Shown in pieces: positions 10,046-17,507 of a DNA stretch of 32,269 nucleotides. The translations under genes and the position numbers were made by a program. The number at the start of each line of letters is the position of its first letter. Within the stretch, counting starts at the first letter, position 1. The stretch is taken from assembly GCA_021788025.1 (NCBI GenBank), contig JAJYLE010000007.1, forward strand, positions 1 through 32,269, written 5' to 3'. The notes beneath the pieces are model-generated. The model searched no databases, was not told where the DNA came from, and saw only the letters and a program-made list of their open reading frames with translations. This DNA comes from Nitrospirota bacterium. GTDB taxonomy: Bacteria > Nitrospirota > Thermodesulfovibrionia > Thermodesulfovibrionales > JdFR-88.

Positions 10046-10753
10046 CCAGTTCAGCCTGATCACCAGAAGCTGGGCAAACATCTTTGCGGGGTCGCTTGCC
10101 ACCCTTACAGTGGAGGCAGCCGAATTAAGCCATATAACCGGCGTCTCTTTTATCCTGAGCCCGCTTTTTTGGGCCAGAAAGAGGATTTCCGCATCAAAAC
10201 TGAACCCGTTTATGATGCCCCTGGAAAATAGCATCTTCGCTTCCGGCCCCTTGAAAAGCTTGAACCCGCACTGCGTGTCCTTTACCCCGCTTACCAGCAA
10301 CCCCTGGACAAACATGTTAAATACCCTGCCCATTACCTCACGATGTAAGGGCTGGCGAATGCGTATATCGGCGCCGGGCATGGCCCTGGAGCCTATGACA
10401 ATATGATAGCCTTCTTCCAGATAAGGCATGAATTTTTCCAGTTCCTCAATTGGGGTGGACAGGTCGGCATCGGAGATAAGCACCATCTCGCCGCCAGAGG
10501 CAAGCACGCCTCTTCTGATTGCAGCGCCTTTGCCCATGTTGCGCTCGTTCCTTAAAATCCGGACACCATCATGATTTGCGGCAAATTCGCCTGCAACCCG
10601 CACCGTAGCGTCCGCGCTGCCGTCGTCCACAACCAGCAACTCAAAATCATGGTAATTGCCGGAAAGATACGCATGCACCTTCTCCAGCGTAGGCAGAAGC
10701 CGCTTTTCCTCGTTATAGGCGGGGATTACAACGGATATGGATTTGTTTTCCAT
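10022..10753 (-). CDS. Polyprenyl/dolichyl-phosphate sugar glycosyltransferase (GT2)
   Basis: 243 aa GT-A fold enzyme. It has SVVIPAYNEE at the N-terminus, VVDDGSADAT (about 41-50), NMGKGAAIRRG, and the metal-binding DAD in ISDADLSTP (D95/D97). Next come VIGSRAMPGA and KDTQCGFKLF, which is typical of the ALG5/DPM1-like branch that loads a sugar onto a polyprenyl phosphate. There are no membrane helices, so it should act at the cytoplasmic face. No Shine-Dalgarno sequence is visible, but the domain begins right at this ATG. It is the last gene after toprim-yraN-arsR, 65 nt beyond arsR. The convergent gene is a GT-C enzyme that could use its product (inference). Confidence 0.88.
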   Translation of the reverse strand: MENKSISVVIPAYNEEKRLLPTLEKVHAYLSGNYHDFELLVVDDGSADATVRVAGEFAANHDGVRILRNERNMGKGAAIRRGVLASGGEMVLISDADLSTPIEELEKFMPYLEEGYHIVIGSRAMPGADIRIRQPLHREVMGRVFNMFVQGLLVSGVKDTQCGFKLFKGPEAKMLFSRGIINGFSFDAEILFLAQKSGLRIKETPVIWLNSAASTVRVASDPAKMFAQLLVIRLNWLRGRYRA

Positions 10754-10818
10754 GTGTCAGGGGAGCCCCGGGTAAAACATCCGGCCCCCGGCGAATTGGC
10801 GCCGCGGCGCGCGCTCCA

Positions 10819-11178
10819 TTAAATCTCTATCAGTTTCAGCATCTTTTTACGGTCGCGCATCATCTCCGTAAGCACCTCCCTCATAAGGGAGCACGCCTCA
10901 ATCACCTTCTGGCTGGAAATGCTGTAATAGATGTTCACGCCGTTTCTGCGGGCCTTGAGGATGCCTTTATTGCGCATGGTAGCCAGGTGCTGAGAGACGT
11001 TTGCCTTTGGTACGCCCAGGATTTCAACCAGTTCCGTAACACTCTTTTCCCCGGTTTTCAGAGCGTTTATTATCTCCAGCCTCTTGGCGCTGGCGATGGA
11101 CTTGCAGACCTCGGCCTGAAGCTCGAATATGGTTTTGTCTATATTCATCGCAGTATCTAAGTTATTAGAAAAGTTCAT
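10819..11178 (-). CDS. ArsR-family winged-helix transcriptional regulator
   Basis: 119 aa. A winged helix spans about residues 25-95: KSIASAKRLEIINALKTGEKSV, then VTELVEILGVPKANVSQHLATMRNKGIL as helix-turn-helix and RRNGVNIYYSI as wing. No ArsR-type CVC metal motif is seen, so the inducer is unknown. The single Cys in VCKSIAS and one later Cys (EACSLM) could be redox- or metal-responsive. The start overlaps the yraN stop as ATGA (11175-11178), implying translational coupling. An alternative Met at residue 11 (11148) would still keep the whole domain. Confidence 0.88.
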   Translation of the reverse strand: MNFSNNLDTAMNIDKTIFELQAEVCKSIASAKRLEIINALKTGEKSVTELVEILGVPKANVSQHLATMRNKGILKARRNGVNIYYSISSQKVIEACSLMREVLTEMMRDRKKMLKLIEI

Positions 11179-11552
11179 CTCATGTCAAGAATCTCGAAGG
11201 CATTGGAAAGATGCTCAAGGCCGTCCGGCCCTATGGCTATTACATCAAACCGGGCCGGGGCCTCCGCCAAGCCCTTCCCTTTTGTGGCCATATAATGAAC
11301 GGCGGCCTGGGCTATTTTGGCCCGTTTTTTTGTCCCCACCGCCTCCATTGGCGTGCCAAACAGGTCCGAAGCCCTTGTCTTCACTTCCACGAAAACCAGG
11401 GTATTGCCATGCATGGCGATTATGTCTATCTCGGCAACCCTTGTCCTGTAATTGCGTTCGAGGATGCGGTACCCTTTTTTCTCCAGGTATTTTGCCGCCT
11501 GGTCTTCACCGCGCGCGCCAAGCCCCGCCCGCCTTCCGCCGGGCGTTATCAT
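11175..11552 (-). CDS. yraN: UPF0102 family protein YraN (endonuclease-like fold)
   Basis: 125 aa, the normal family length. GARGEDQAAKYLEKKGYRILERNYR is the conserved N-terminus. AEIDIIAMHGNTLVFVEVKTR carries the D-x(n)-ExK pattern of the PD-(D/E)xK nuclease-like core, and a later region reads ARFDVIAI. The biochemical role of the family is not settled. It overlaps its upstream Toprim gene and its downstream arsR gene by ATGA on both sides, so the three are surely co-translated. In other genomes yraN sits with housekeeping genes, and here it sits beside a Toprim protein. Confidence 0.92.
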   Translation of the reverse strand: MITPGGRRAGLGARGEDQAAKYLEKKGYRILERNYRTRVAEIDIIAMHGNTLVFVEVKTRASDLFGTPMEAVGTKKRAKIAQAAVHYMATKGKGLAEAPARFDVIAIGPDGLEHLSNAFEILDMR

Positions 11553-12103
11553 TCGATAACCGGGGCGTTTGCGCCCGCGAACCCTTCCAGGTTATTAAGC
11601 AGCGATGGTATACCCTCCACGTCCTTCACGTCCTTCTGGCAAAGTATCTTCAGCGTCTCCCTGAAAAAAGAGAATTCCTCAAAATGCCCCCTCAGGTGCT
11701 CCCCTAGCGCGTGCATGAGCTGCTCGCCTTTTTCGTCCCAGTCCGGCAAAAGCACCACTTGCCTGTAAGCCGAAACGATATCTTCGGAAAAATCGTAAAG
11801 CCCCTTGCCCCTGTGCACCGTGATTATTTCACCCTTAAGGCCAAGCCGGGCAAGCGCCTGGGCGTCCTTTTTCCCTTCAACAATCACCGGCGCGTGGTTG
11901 TTCACCTCGGAAAGCCAGCCGATCACTTCCCGGAGCCTCTCGGCCCGTGCCGGGTCAGACCGCATAGTGTTTATACGCAAGGATTGTTCCCGATTGAAGG
12001 GTTCCCGGAAAGAGCCGGAGGAGCTGGATGAGTGAGGTCTTTTCCTGTTACGGGTGCTCATCACTTTGCGCGGCGCATCGGGGCCGCTTGTCAATAATAA
12101 CAT
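11549..12103 (-). CDS. Toprim-domain protein (small primase-like / RNase M5-like)
   Basis: 184 aa from the longest ATG. The Toprim core shows HAPVIVEGKKDAQALARLG with the conserved Glu, a middle strand GEIITVHRGKGLYDF, and VVLLPDWDEKGEQL giving the DxD metal pair. These residues support nucleotidyl-transfer or hydrolysis chemistry on nucleic acid. The first 45 residues are Ser/Arg-rich (a run of five Ser after RPH) and look unstructured. Starts at 12061 (MSTRNRK) or 11965 (MRSDPAR) are possible, as none has a clear ribosome site. Closest in look to the archaeal/bacterial UPF0292-type small primase-like proteins; substrate unknown. First gene of the toprim-yraN-arsR-GT2 run. Confidence 0.75.
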   Translation of the reverse strand: MLLLTSGPDAPRKVMSTRNRKRPHSSSSSGSFREPFNREQSLRINTMRSDPARAERLREVIGWLSEVNNHAPVIVEGKKDAQALARLGLKGEIITVHRGKGLYDFSEDIVSAYRQVVLLPDWDEKGEQLMHALGEHLRGHFEEFSFFRETLKILCQKDVKDVEGIPSLLNNLEGFAGANAPVIE

Positions 12104-12214
12104 TTACATCAGCGCTACAGTTCGACGGCACGATAGAACGGACAAAAGCAAAACGCATAAAAAAGCAGTTCCCCAGTTTACCATCGCACTGTAGCTCTGC
12201 CCGCGCTGTTTTTT
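12104..12214. other. Intergenic region between RAM-domain gene and Toprim operon
   Basis: 111 bp. Inverted repeat GCTACAG/CTGTAGC (12114-12120 and 12190-12196), with CAGCGC/GCGCTG flanking it imperfectly, then a run of eight T on the plus strand. Possibly a terminator remnant. I see no confident promoter for the Toprim gene here. Confidence 0.25.
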
Positions 12215-12445
12215 TTATTCTACTGCCACAAAGGTCTCTGTCCTTGTAAGGCCCCTTACCTTCCTCACCTTTTTAAGGATTTTATTGAATATCTCGTTGG
12301 AGTCCTTGGCCTCCAGGGTAACAACGATGTCGTACTGTCCGGTGATAACGTCGGCGTCCTTTACGCCGTTTATCCCGCGCAGGGTGTCCCTGATGGTGCG
12401 TTCCTTGCCGGGCACTACATTAGCCAGAAGATAGGTCCTGCTCAT
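12215..12445 (-). CDS. Stand-alone Lrp/AsnC ligand-binding (RAM) domain protein
   Basis: 76 aa, consisting only of the alpha-beta RAM domain found at the C-terminus of Lrp/AsnC regulators, with no DNA-binding part. MSRTYLLANVVPGKE, INGVKDADVITGQYDIVVTLEAKD and LTRTETFVAVE are the expected strands; GQYD is the family signature near the ligand pocket. Such proteins form dimers or octamers and may bind amino acids. AAGGAGG lies 9 nt before the ATG and overlaps the ku stop, so it is co-transcribed with ku (18-nt gap). Any functional tie to DNA repair is unknown. Confidence 0.9.
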   Translation of the reverse strand: MSRTYLLANVVPGKERTIRDTLRGINGVKDADVITGQYDIVVTLEAKDSNEIFNKILKKVRKVRGLTRTETFVAVE

Positions 12446-12463
12446 TCGGTAACGGCCTCCTTT

Positions 12464-13372
12464 TTATCTGCCTGTCTTTACCCTGGTGTTTCTTTCCGGA
12501 CCGGCGGCGCGATGGCCCGGCGCCTCAGTGGCCGCAGTATGCCTCTTTTTTTCATGCCTGGCAACAGATACCTGGACTTTAGCAGCTTCGGCAGGAACTC
12601 CCCCAGGCCGCCCTTTTTCAAGGCTCTTTCGCAAGGCATCCATAAGGCTTAGAACCTTGGCCGGCCCCTTCGGCGGCGGCGGCACAGCGATCTTCCTGCC
12701 TTCCACCTTGGCGTTTATCAGCTCCATAAGCGCTTCCCTGTATGTGTCTTTATACTGGCCCGGCTTGAAGCCGCTTGAAAACCGGGTGACAAGCTCTTTT
12801 GCAAGCGAGAGTTCTGCGTCTTTCAAATCCATAGCCGGCGGTATCGAGATTTCCTCCACATTTGCTATCTCATCGGCATACATAAGGGTATTCAGCAAAA
12901 GCGCGCCGCTGTAAAGCCTGATGACGGCCATATGCTCCTTCTCTTTAAGGGTAACCCTGGCAAGAGCGGCCTTCCCAGTCTGCCGCATAGCCTCGCGCAG
13001 CAGAGCATAGGACCTCTGGCTCCCCTCCTCCGGCTCCAGCAGGTAGGATTTGTCAAAATAAATGGGCTCCACCTCGTCTGCCTCTATAAACCCTTCTATG
13101 CTTATTGTGTGGGACGCTTTTTGGGGGAGCTTTTCAAACTCCTCCTCGTTTATCACCACAAACTTGTTCTTCTGATACTGAAAACCTCTTGCTATATCTC
13201 CCCAGGCAACCTCGACGTTTTCCGCCTGGCAGAACCTTTTATATTCAATAGGGGAGCTGTCTTTTTTGTGCAACAGCTTGAAAGATATGTCCTTTTTACG
13301 GATTGCCGGGTATAGCTTTACCTGTATGCTTACAAGGGCAAAACTGATGCTGCCTTTCCAGATGGATTTCAT
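12464..13372 (-). CDS. ku: Prokaryotic Ku protein for non-homologous end joining
   Basis: 302 aa. MKSIWKGSISFALVSIQVKLY is the classic bacterial Ku start. KRFCQAENVEV, VVINEEEFEKL and SIEGFIEADEVEPIYFDKSYLLEP follow in order as in the beta-barrel core. A dimer rings broken DNA ends and recruits LigD. The C-terminal 45 or so residues are Lys/Arg/Pro-rich, as in DNA-binding tails of other Ku proteins. No ligD lies in this window, so the ligase partner is elsewhere or absent. There is no Shine-Dalgarno, and the -10 element is directly before the ATG. First gene of a ku-RAM operon, divergent from the Clp1-like gene. Confidence 0.96.
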   Translation of the reverse strand: MKSIWKGSISFALVSIQVKLYPAIRKKDISFKLLHKKDSSPIEYKRFCQAENVEVAWGDIARGFQYQKNKFVVINEEEFEKLPQKASHTISIEGFIEADEVEPIYFDKSYLLEPEEGSQRSYALLREAMRQTGKAALARVTLKEKEHMAVIRLYSGALLLNTLMYADEIANVEEISIPPAMDLKDAELSLAKELVTRFSSGFKPGQYKDTYREALMELINAKVEGRKIAVPPPPKGPAKVLSLMDALRKSLEKGRPGGVPAEAAKVQVSVARHEKKRHTAATEAPGHRAAGPERNTRVKTGR

Positions 13373-13378
13373 GCTTAA

Positions 13379-13407
13379 AAATTATCACCGTTAAAACCGA
13401 TGGTCAA
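13379..13407 (-). promoter_or_regulatory. ku promoter, probably leaderless
   Basis: On the minus strand a -35 TTGACC (13407-13402) is spaced 17 bp from TAATTT (13384-13379). Six nt later comes the ku ATG, so the expected start of transcription is the A of the ATG. An overlapping GATAAT with a 15-bp spacer would give a 0-2 nt shift. Confidence 0.5.
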
Positions 13408-13435
13408 TCAGCCGCCTTGTACCGTGTAATGGGTT

Positions 13436-14359
13436 TTGGTACGATGGGGCATAAAAATATCACCTGTCAAAGAAATATTGCCCGCTGCCGGATGGCTTGA
13501 TTTTCTGGGAGAGTTCGCTCTCCAAACCGGCCGCAGGCGGACTGCGATCATCCTGGGCGGGCCGGATTCCGGCAAGTCCGCATTTGCCAGCTTCGCGGCC
13601 CGGTTTCTGGCTTCAGGAGAAAATGCCTTTCCCGTATGCCTGGTAGATGCCGACGTGGGCCAGTCCTCAATCGGGCTCCCAGGAACTATCTCGATTAAAA
13701 GATATTCGCTCCATACCCGCGGGCTGGCGTTAAAAAATCCCTGGCCTGACAGAATGACATTCATTGGCGCCGTAAACCCCGCCTTGCGCATCCCGGAGAT
13801 GATAGAAGGCGTAAAACGTATGGCTGCCCGCTGCGGCAAGCAATACGCCGTACTTGTAGACATTACCGGGCTGGTTTCGGGAGGCTTGGGGCGCGCCCTC
13901 AAGCTTGGCAAGATAAAGGCCCTGCGCCCCGGTTATGTAATAGCCATTCAGAAGGAAGTCGAGTTGGAGCATATTTTAGGCGCGCTCCCCGGCATTGCCG
14001 GGCCAAAGATAATCCGTTTCAAACCTTCGCGCATGGCTAAAAAAACAAGCGGGGCCGCGCGCGCAAATTACAGAAGGCAAAGATATAGCCAGTATTTCGC
14101 CTCCGTCCGGCTTCTTAAAGTGCCGCTTGGGGGCAGGCATAAAATCCGCTTAAATTACCGCCGGATGCAACTGGATATCTGCGCCATGGATTTTGACACG
14201 GAACACCTTGCCGGTAATATAGCCGGGCTTAATAAGGGGGCCGACACACTGGCCCTTGGGGTATTCAAGAGTATAGAGAAAGGACGGGCGCTATTTCTTG
14301 CGCCGCTTGAATCCGCAGTAAAAATCGACAACATCCTGTTTGGGGAAATTTTCCTTTAA
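13436..14359 (+). CDS. Clp1/Grc3-like P-loop protein, putative polynucleotide 5'-hydroxyl kinase
   Basis: 307 aa from a TTG start, chosen only because no in-frame ATG occurs before the domain; a TTG at about 13478 is possible. Walker A is GGPDSGKS (about 41-48). The paired signature LVDADVGQSSIGLPGTIS (about 69-86) is diagnostic of the Clp1/Grc3/Nol9 P-loop family, which phosphorylates 5'-OH ends of RNA or DNA. A Lys/Arg-rich stretch (KPSRMAKKTSGAARANYRRQRY) and a small beta domain follow. It is divergent from ku, so a role in end-healing is tempting but unproven. It could instead be an RNA-processing kinase. Confidence 0.8.
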   Translation: MVRWGIKISPVKEILPAAGWLDFLGEFALQTGRRRTAIILGGPDSGKSAFASFAARFLASGENAFPVCLVDADVGQSSIGLPGTISIKRYSLHTRGLALKNPWPDRMTFIGAVNPALRIPEMIEGVKRMAARCGKQYAVLVDITGLVSGGLGRALKLGKIKALRPGYVIAIQKEVELEHILGALPGIAGPKIIRFKPSRMAKKTSGAARANYRRQRYSQYFASVRLLKVPLGGRHKIRLNYRRMQLDICAMDFDTEHLAGNIAGLNKGADTLALGVFKSIEKGRALFLAPLESAVKIDNILFGEIFL

Positions 14360-14386
14360 GTTTTCGTTGACCGGGCGGAAACAAAA

Positions 14387-14417
14387 CGAGAGCCGGTGAA
14401 AAAACTCCCGGCTCTCG
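14387..14417 (-). terminator. Hairpin terminator after the ClC gene
   Basis: A 10-bp perfect stem (14387-14396 with 14408-14417, loop 11 nt) is followed on the minus strand by TTTTGTTT. A second imperfect hairpin (14447-14475, GAGGCA-TCACTA stem with a 2-nt bulge) spans the ClC stop codon. The first also lies just after the plus-strand Clp1-like stop and may serve both genes. Confidence 0.75.
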
Positions 14418-14460
14418 CTGGCTTTGGCGCTTTATTACAGGCAAAGGAGGCATCACTAAA

Positions 14461-15894
14461 TTAGTGAACTGCCTCTGTGTTCCCGTTTTCGGTGGCCTCA
14501 ACGGAAGAGGTCCTCAGATGAAATGGCTGGGCGCTGGGTATTATCGTCCGGCGCGCGGCGGCGGCGGCGGCAGTGCCGTGTTCCGCCAACCCCAGGGCCT
14601 CCGTATATACAGACTCGTGGCGGAGCAGGCTGCCGATAACCGAAGCAATAACGCACGCAGGCAGCGCCGCGAGGACCACACGGTAGTCATGCGTGGTCTC
14701 AAAAACCATAATGGCAGACATTGCAGGGGCATGTGTGGTTGCCGCCAGCAGGCTGCCCGCGCCCACTATTGTCCAGAGCGTCAGGGAATGGTCGGCCGCC
14801 GGTATCAGCATTGTATGGCCGACGATCAATCCCAGCGAGGCCCCGGTCACCAGTGTCGGGGTCAGCACGCCGCCGGGTATGCCCGCGGCGCTGGCCATGG
14901 TAACGGCCATTAAACGCAGCAGGAACACAGCAATTACTGTGCTTAATGCCCAATGAGTGGACAGGAAGGCCTGCATCACACTGAAGCCATTGCCCCAGAC
15001 CTCGGGCCGCATGGTCGACAGCAGCCCGATAACAAGCCCGGCCAGGCCCATGCGCACGGGTAAATTGCCGATCAGCGACTGGTACTTGTGGTTTGACGTT
15101 TTGAGCATCCACAGAAATATGGGGCCGAACAATCCGGCCACTACGCCCACCAGGCAAGCATTAAAGAGATCATTAAACCCTACGGCGGGCACAAGGTGCG
15201 CAGCATAGAGCGGCCCGGTAGAAAACAGCGCCTCAGTTGTAAGTTCAGCCATTACGGCCGAAACCAGCACCGCGCTTATTTCGCGGAGGGCCAGCCCGCC
15301 CAGAATGATTTCCGCTACAAACAGGGTGCCAGCAATCGGGGCATGATACGCACCCGCAAAGCCGGCCGCGGCGCCGCACGCTATTATCAGCCTGCGGTGT
15401 GCTTCATCTGCGCGGAATATCCGCCCGATCAGCGAGGAAGCCAGGGACGCAAACTGGATCATGGTCCCTTCGCGGCCAATAGTAATGCCTCCGCTTACGC
15501 CGATAAGCGAGGAGCCCGTCCGGACGAGGTTCGGTCCCAGCGCCAGAGTGCCGTCTGCCGCATGCACCGCCTCCATGTATTCCGGCCCGCGCGGCCGCTT
15601 TATCCCGCGGCGGCCTGCCCACATGGCCAGTCCGCTTGCGGCGCCGGCGAGCGTAGGCACCAGAATGCGCGCCCATAACGGCAGTGAGCGTGCGGCCGCA
15701 ACCAGGTGATTGTGCCCGGAATAGAGTTGGACGATCTCGTACATCGTTTTGCGGAACAACTCAACGGCAAGGGAACCGACAAAGCCGACCGCCGCGGCAA
15801 CCAGAAGCATGGGGACCATCGGATCAAGACCAGTTTCTAATAGGGTTTCGGGCTGTTCCAGCCGGGGGAACTTTTCTGTTAACTTAAAATTCAT
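14461..15894 (-). CDS. ClC-family chloride channel / H+-Cl- antiporter
   Basis: 477 aa from the ATG at 15894, which has AGAGGAAA upstream; a GTG 45 nt earlier would add an unlikely N-terminus. It is polytopic with the ClC architecture. GREGTMIQFAS (about 140-150) carries the gating glutamate (E142), though Thr replaces the usual Pro of GREGP. The C-terminal half has GIPGGVLTPTLVTGASLG as the second selectivity loop. The first loop reads RTGSSLIGVSGG rather than GSGIP. There is no CBS domain. The gating Glu favours an antiporter, and the altered loop leaves anion specificity open (chloride, fluoride or other). It sits alone between two terminated neighbours. Confidence 0.92.
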   Translation of the reverse strand: MNFKLTEKFPRLEQPETLLETGLDPMVPMLLVAAAVGFVGSLAVELFRKTMYEIVQLYSGHNHLVAAARSLPLWARILVPTLAGAASGLAMWAGRRGIKRPRGPEYMEAVHAADGTLALGPNLVRTGSSLIGVSGGITIGREGTMIQFASLASSLIGRIFRADEAHRRLIIACGAAAGFAGAYHAPIAGTLFVAEIILGGLALREISAVLVSAVMAELTTEALFSTGPLYAAHLVPAVGFNDLFNACLVGVVAGLFGPIFLWMLKTSNHKYQSLIGNLPVRMGLAGLVIGLLSTMRPEVWGNGFSVMQAFLSTHWALSTVIAVFLLRLMAVTMASAAGIPGGVLTPTLVTGASLGLIVGHTMLIPAADHSLTLWTIVGAGSLLAATTHAPAMSAIMVFETTHDYRVVLAALPACVIASVIGSLLRHESVYTEALGLAEHGTAAAAAARRTIIPSAQPFHLRTSSVEATENGNTEAVH

Positions 15895-16094
15895 GTGACA
15901 TTTCCTCTGCCCGCAGACGGGAAGCGATTTCTCCCGCACGGGTTTCTTCTTAAAATTCTAAAAAATTGTCGTTCTCCATGCAGAGAAAGTCTGATCGAAT
16001 ATTACCGGGGATGAAACGTAATGCAGTGTTCTCTACCGGTCAACCGCAATTATAATCCTTGTACCTTTTAAATTGCAACCCGGTTGCTGGACAT
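15895..16094. other. Intergenic region upstream of the ClC gene
   Basis: 200 bp holding the ClC leader and, at 16045-16080, an imperfect inverted repeat with perfect arms GCAATT/AATTGC that could help terminate the upstream polymerase gene. A plus-strand TATAAT at 16051-16056 has no gene to drive. Nothing coding is seen. Confidence 0.3.
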
Positions 16095-17405
16095 TCACAC
16101 ATCCACATCCAGCATGGGCAGGCCCAGCCGCTGGCGGCCGCTTTCCCCTTTAACAACCTTGGATGTCCTGACTGGCAGATCCCCCCGCTCGCCCAGGTGG
16201 CGGGCGTAGAGCTTGGCCGGGAGGCTTGCCGCATGCTGAACGGTATGCTTTCCGAACCTTTGTGAAAGATTGTCTACTGCTTTGTAAAGCTTTGCCATCT
16301 TTTCTATGCGCGGCACATCGTCAAACAGCGTGTATTGCGTACCGGCGCCGGGAACAAGCCCGGTAAGCACCACCCCGGTGGACCGGTAAAGCGTACCCTG
16401 CGCGAAGACGGCGTTAAACCCCTCATTTAAAGGGCCGAAAAGCTGTGCCGGAAATGCGCTTGGCGAACTGAGGCGCATTTCCACACCATGGTCCCGGAAG
16501 TCCTGACCGCGCAGGCAAACGATCAGCCCGCAGGCCGCCAGCCCGTAGCGCCGGGCCTTGATGCAGGCGTTTTCCAGGTTCTTTGAAAGCTGGGCGGCAA
16601 CAAAGTCCCGCTGGCCGGAAGGGGGCGTAAAGGTCCTTGTTTTGCTTATGGACTGATAATCCTTTTTGGCGGCCGTTGAAACAGGGTAAACGCTTCTGCC
16701 GTTCAGCTCCTCCCAAATCTCTATGAAGGGTTTGGATAGGTATTTTCTTACGAACCGCTCGTCCCTGCGGGCAAAATCCAGGGCGGTGCGCACCCCCAAC
16801 TTCCTTAAGAGAGCGGAGGTGTTTGCCCCTATCCCCCAGACCTTTTCGATAGGCAGGTCCTTTAAATAAAAGTGTATCTCGCCGCCGGGGATAAGCGTAA
16901 GGCCGTGGGGCTTGTTATATTTGGAGCCGATCTTGGCCAGCACCTTTGAAACGCTGACCCCCACGGAAACGCTTATATCAAGCTCCCGTCCGATATCTTC
17001 CTGCATGCGGCTGGCTATCTGGCTGTAAGGGCCGTGAAAACTCCTCCTGAGGCCGGTCAGGTCCACAAATGCCTCGTCTATCGAGTACTCTTCAACATCC
17101 GGTGAGAACCGCCTCAGGATATCGAACATCCTTAATGAAATAAGGCTGTATGTCTCGTAATCCGAGGGCAGGAAGACGGCATCCGGGCAGACTTTTTTGG
17201 CCTCAAAAAGCCTCATCCCACGCTCCACCCCACGCGCCTTTGCCTCATAGCTGGCTGCGGCCACGATGCCGCGCTCCTTGCCCGTAATTACCGGCTTGCC
17301 CCTAAGCCACGGCTTTACAGCCTGCTCGCAGGAGGCAAAGAACGCGTCTGCGTCCAGATGAACGATGGCCCTTGGCCAGGACCGGATTAGAATTGGTTGT
17401 TCCAT
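16095..17405 (-). CDS. Y-family translesion DNA polymerase (UmuC/DinB type)
   Basis: 436 aa. Catalytic motifs are IVHLDADAFFASCEQ (D18, D20) and EEYSIDEAFVDLTG (D110, E111). SVGVSVSKVLAKIGSKYNKPHG marks the palm, VWGIGANTSALLRKLGV the helix-hairpin-helix, and the little-finger domain follows. A beta-clamp motif QYTLF sits at about 357-361. It is followed by a C-terminal stretch (KAVDNLSQRFGKHTVQHAASL) as in UmuC/DinB relatives. It bypasses DNA lesions at the cost of fidelity. The upstream LexA/UmuD-like gene 102 nt away suggests an SOS-induced umuDC-style pair. No Shine-Dalgarno before the ATG. Confidence 0.93.
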   Translation of the reverse strand: MEQPILIRSWPRAIVHLDADAFFASCEQAVKPWLRGKPVITGKERGIVAAASYEAKARGVERGMRLFEAKKVCPDAVFLPSDYETYSLISLRMFDILRRFSPDVEEYSIDEAFVDLTGLRRSFHGPYSQIASRMQEDIGRELDISVSVGVSVSKVLAKIGSKYNKPHGLTLIPGGEIHFYLKDLPIEKVWGIGANTSALLRKLGVRTALDFARRDERFVRKYLSKPFIEIWEELNGRSVYPVSTAAKKDYQSISKTRTFTPPSGQRDFVAAQLSKNLENACIKARRYGLAACGLIVCLRGQDFRDHGVEMRLSSPSAFPAQLFGPLNEGFNAVFAQGTLYRSTGVVLTGLVPGAGTQYTLFDDVPRIEKMAKLYKAVDNLSQRFGKHTVQHAASLPAKLYARHLGERGDLPVRTSKVVKGESGRQRLGLPMLDVDV

Positions 17406-17423
17406 GGCAATTCAGTGCAACAG

Positions 17424-17435
17424 GAGCGACAGTTC
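17424..17435 (-). promoter_or_regulatory. Possible second, degenerate SOS box before the polymerase gene
   Basis: On the minus strand GAAC-TGTC-GCTC, one mismatch from GAAC-N4-GTTC. It lies 18 nt before the ATG, close to the operator-to-ATG distance at the lexA-like gene. No good -10 accompanies it, so it may be chance. Confidence 0.25.
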
Positions 17436-17507
17436 CATAGTGCGGCGGGCCGGCAGCTTTTTTGTTTTTATTTTTCTATCGCACTGCCGTATTGTCGTGC
17501 TGCCGTA

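Noticed and set aside
11129-11768. Plus-strand frames over arsR, yraN and Toprim
   Set aside because: Opposite three tightly coupled genes; rich in Pro/Arg/Ser and without initiation signals.
13408-13911. 167-codon minus-strand frame opposite the Clp1-like gene
   Set aside because: The plus strand carries a full Walker A and DADVGQ signature; the antisense frame has no domain.
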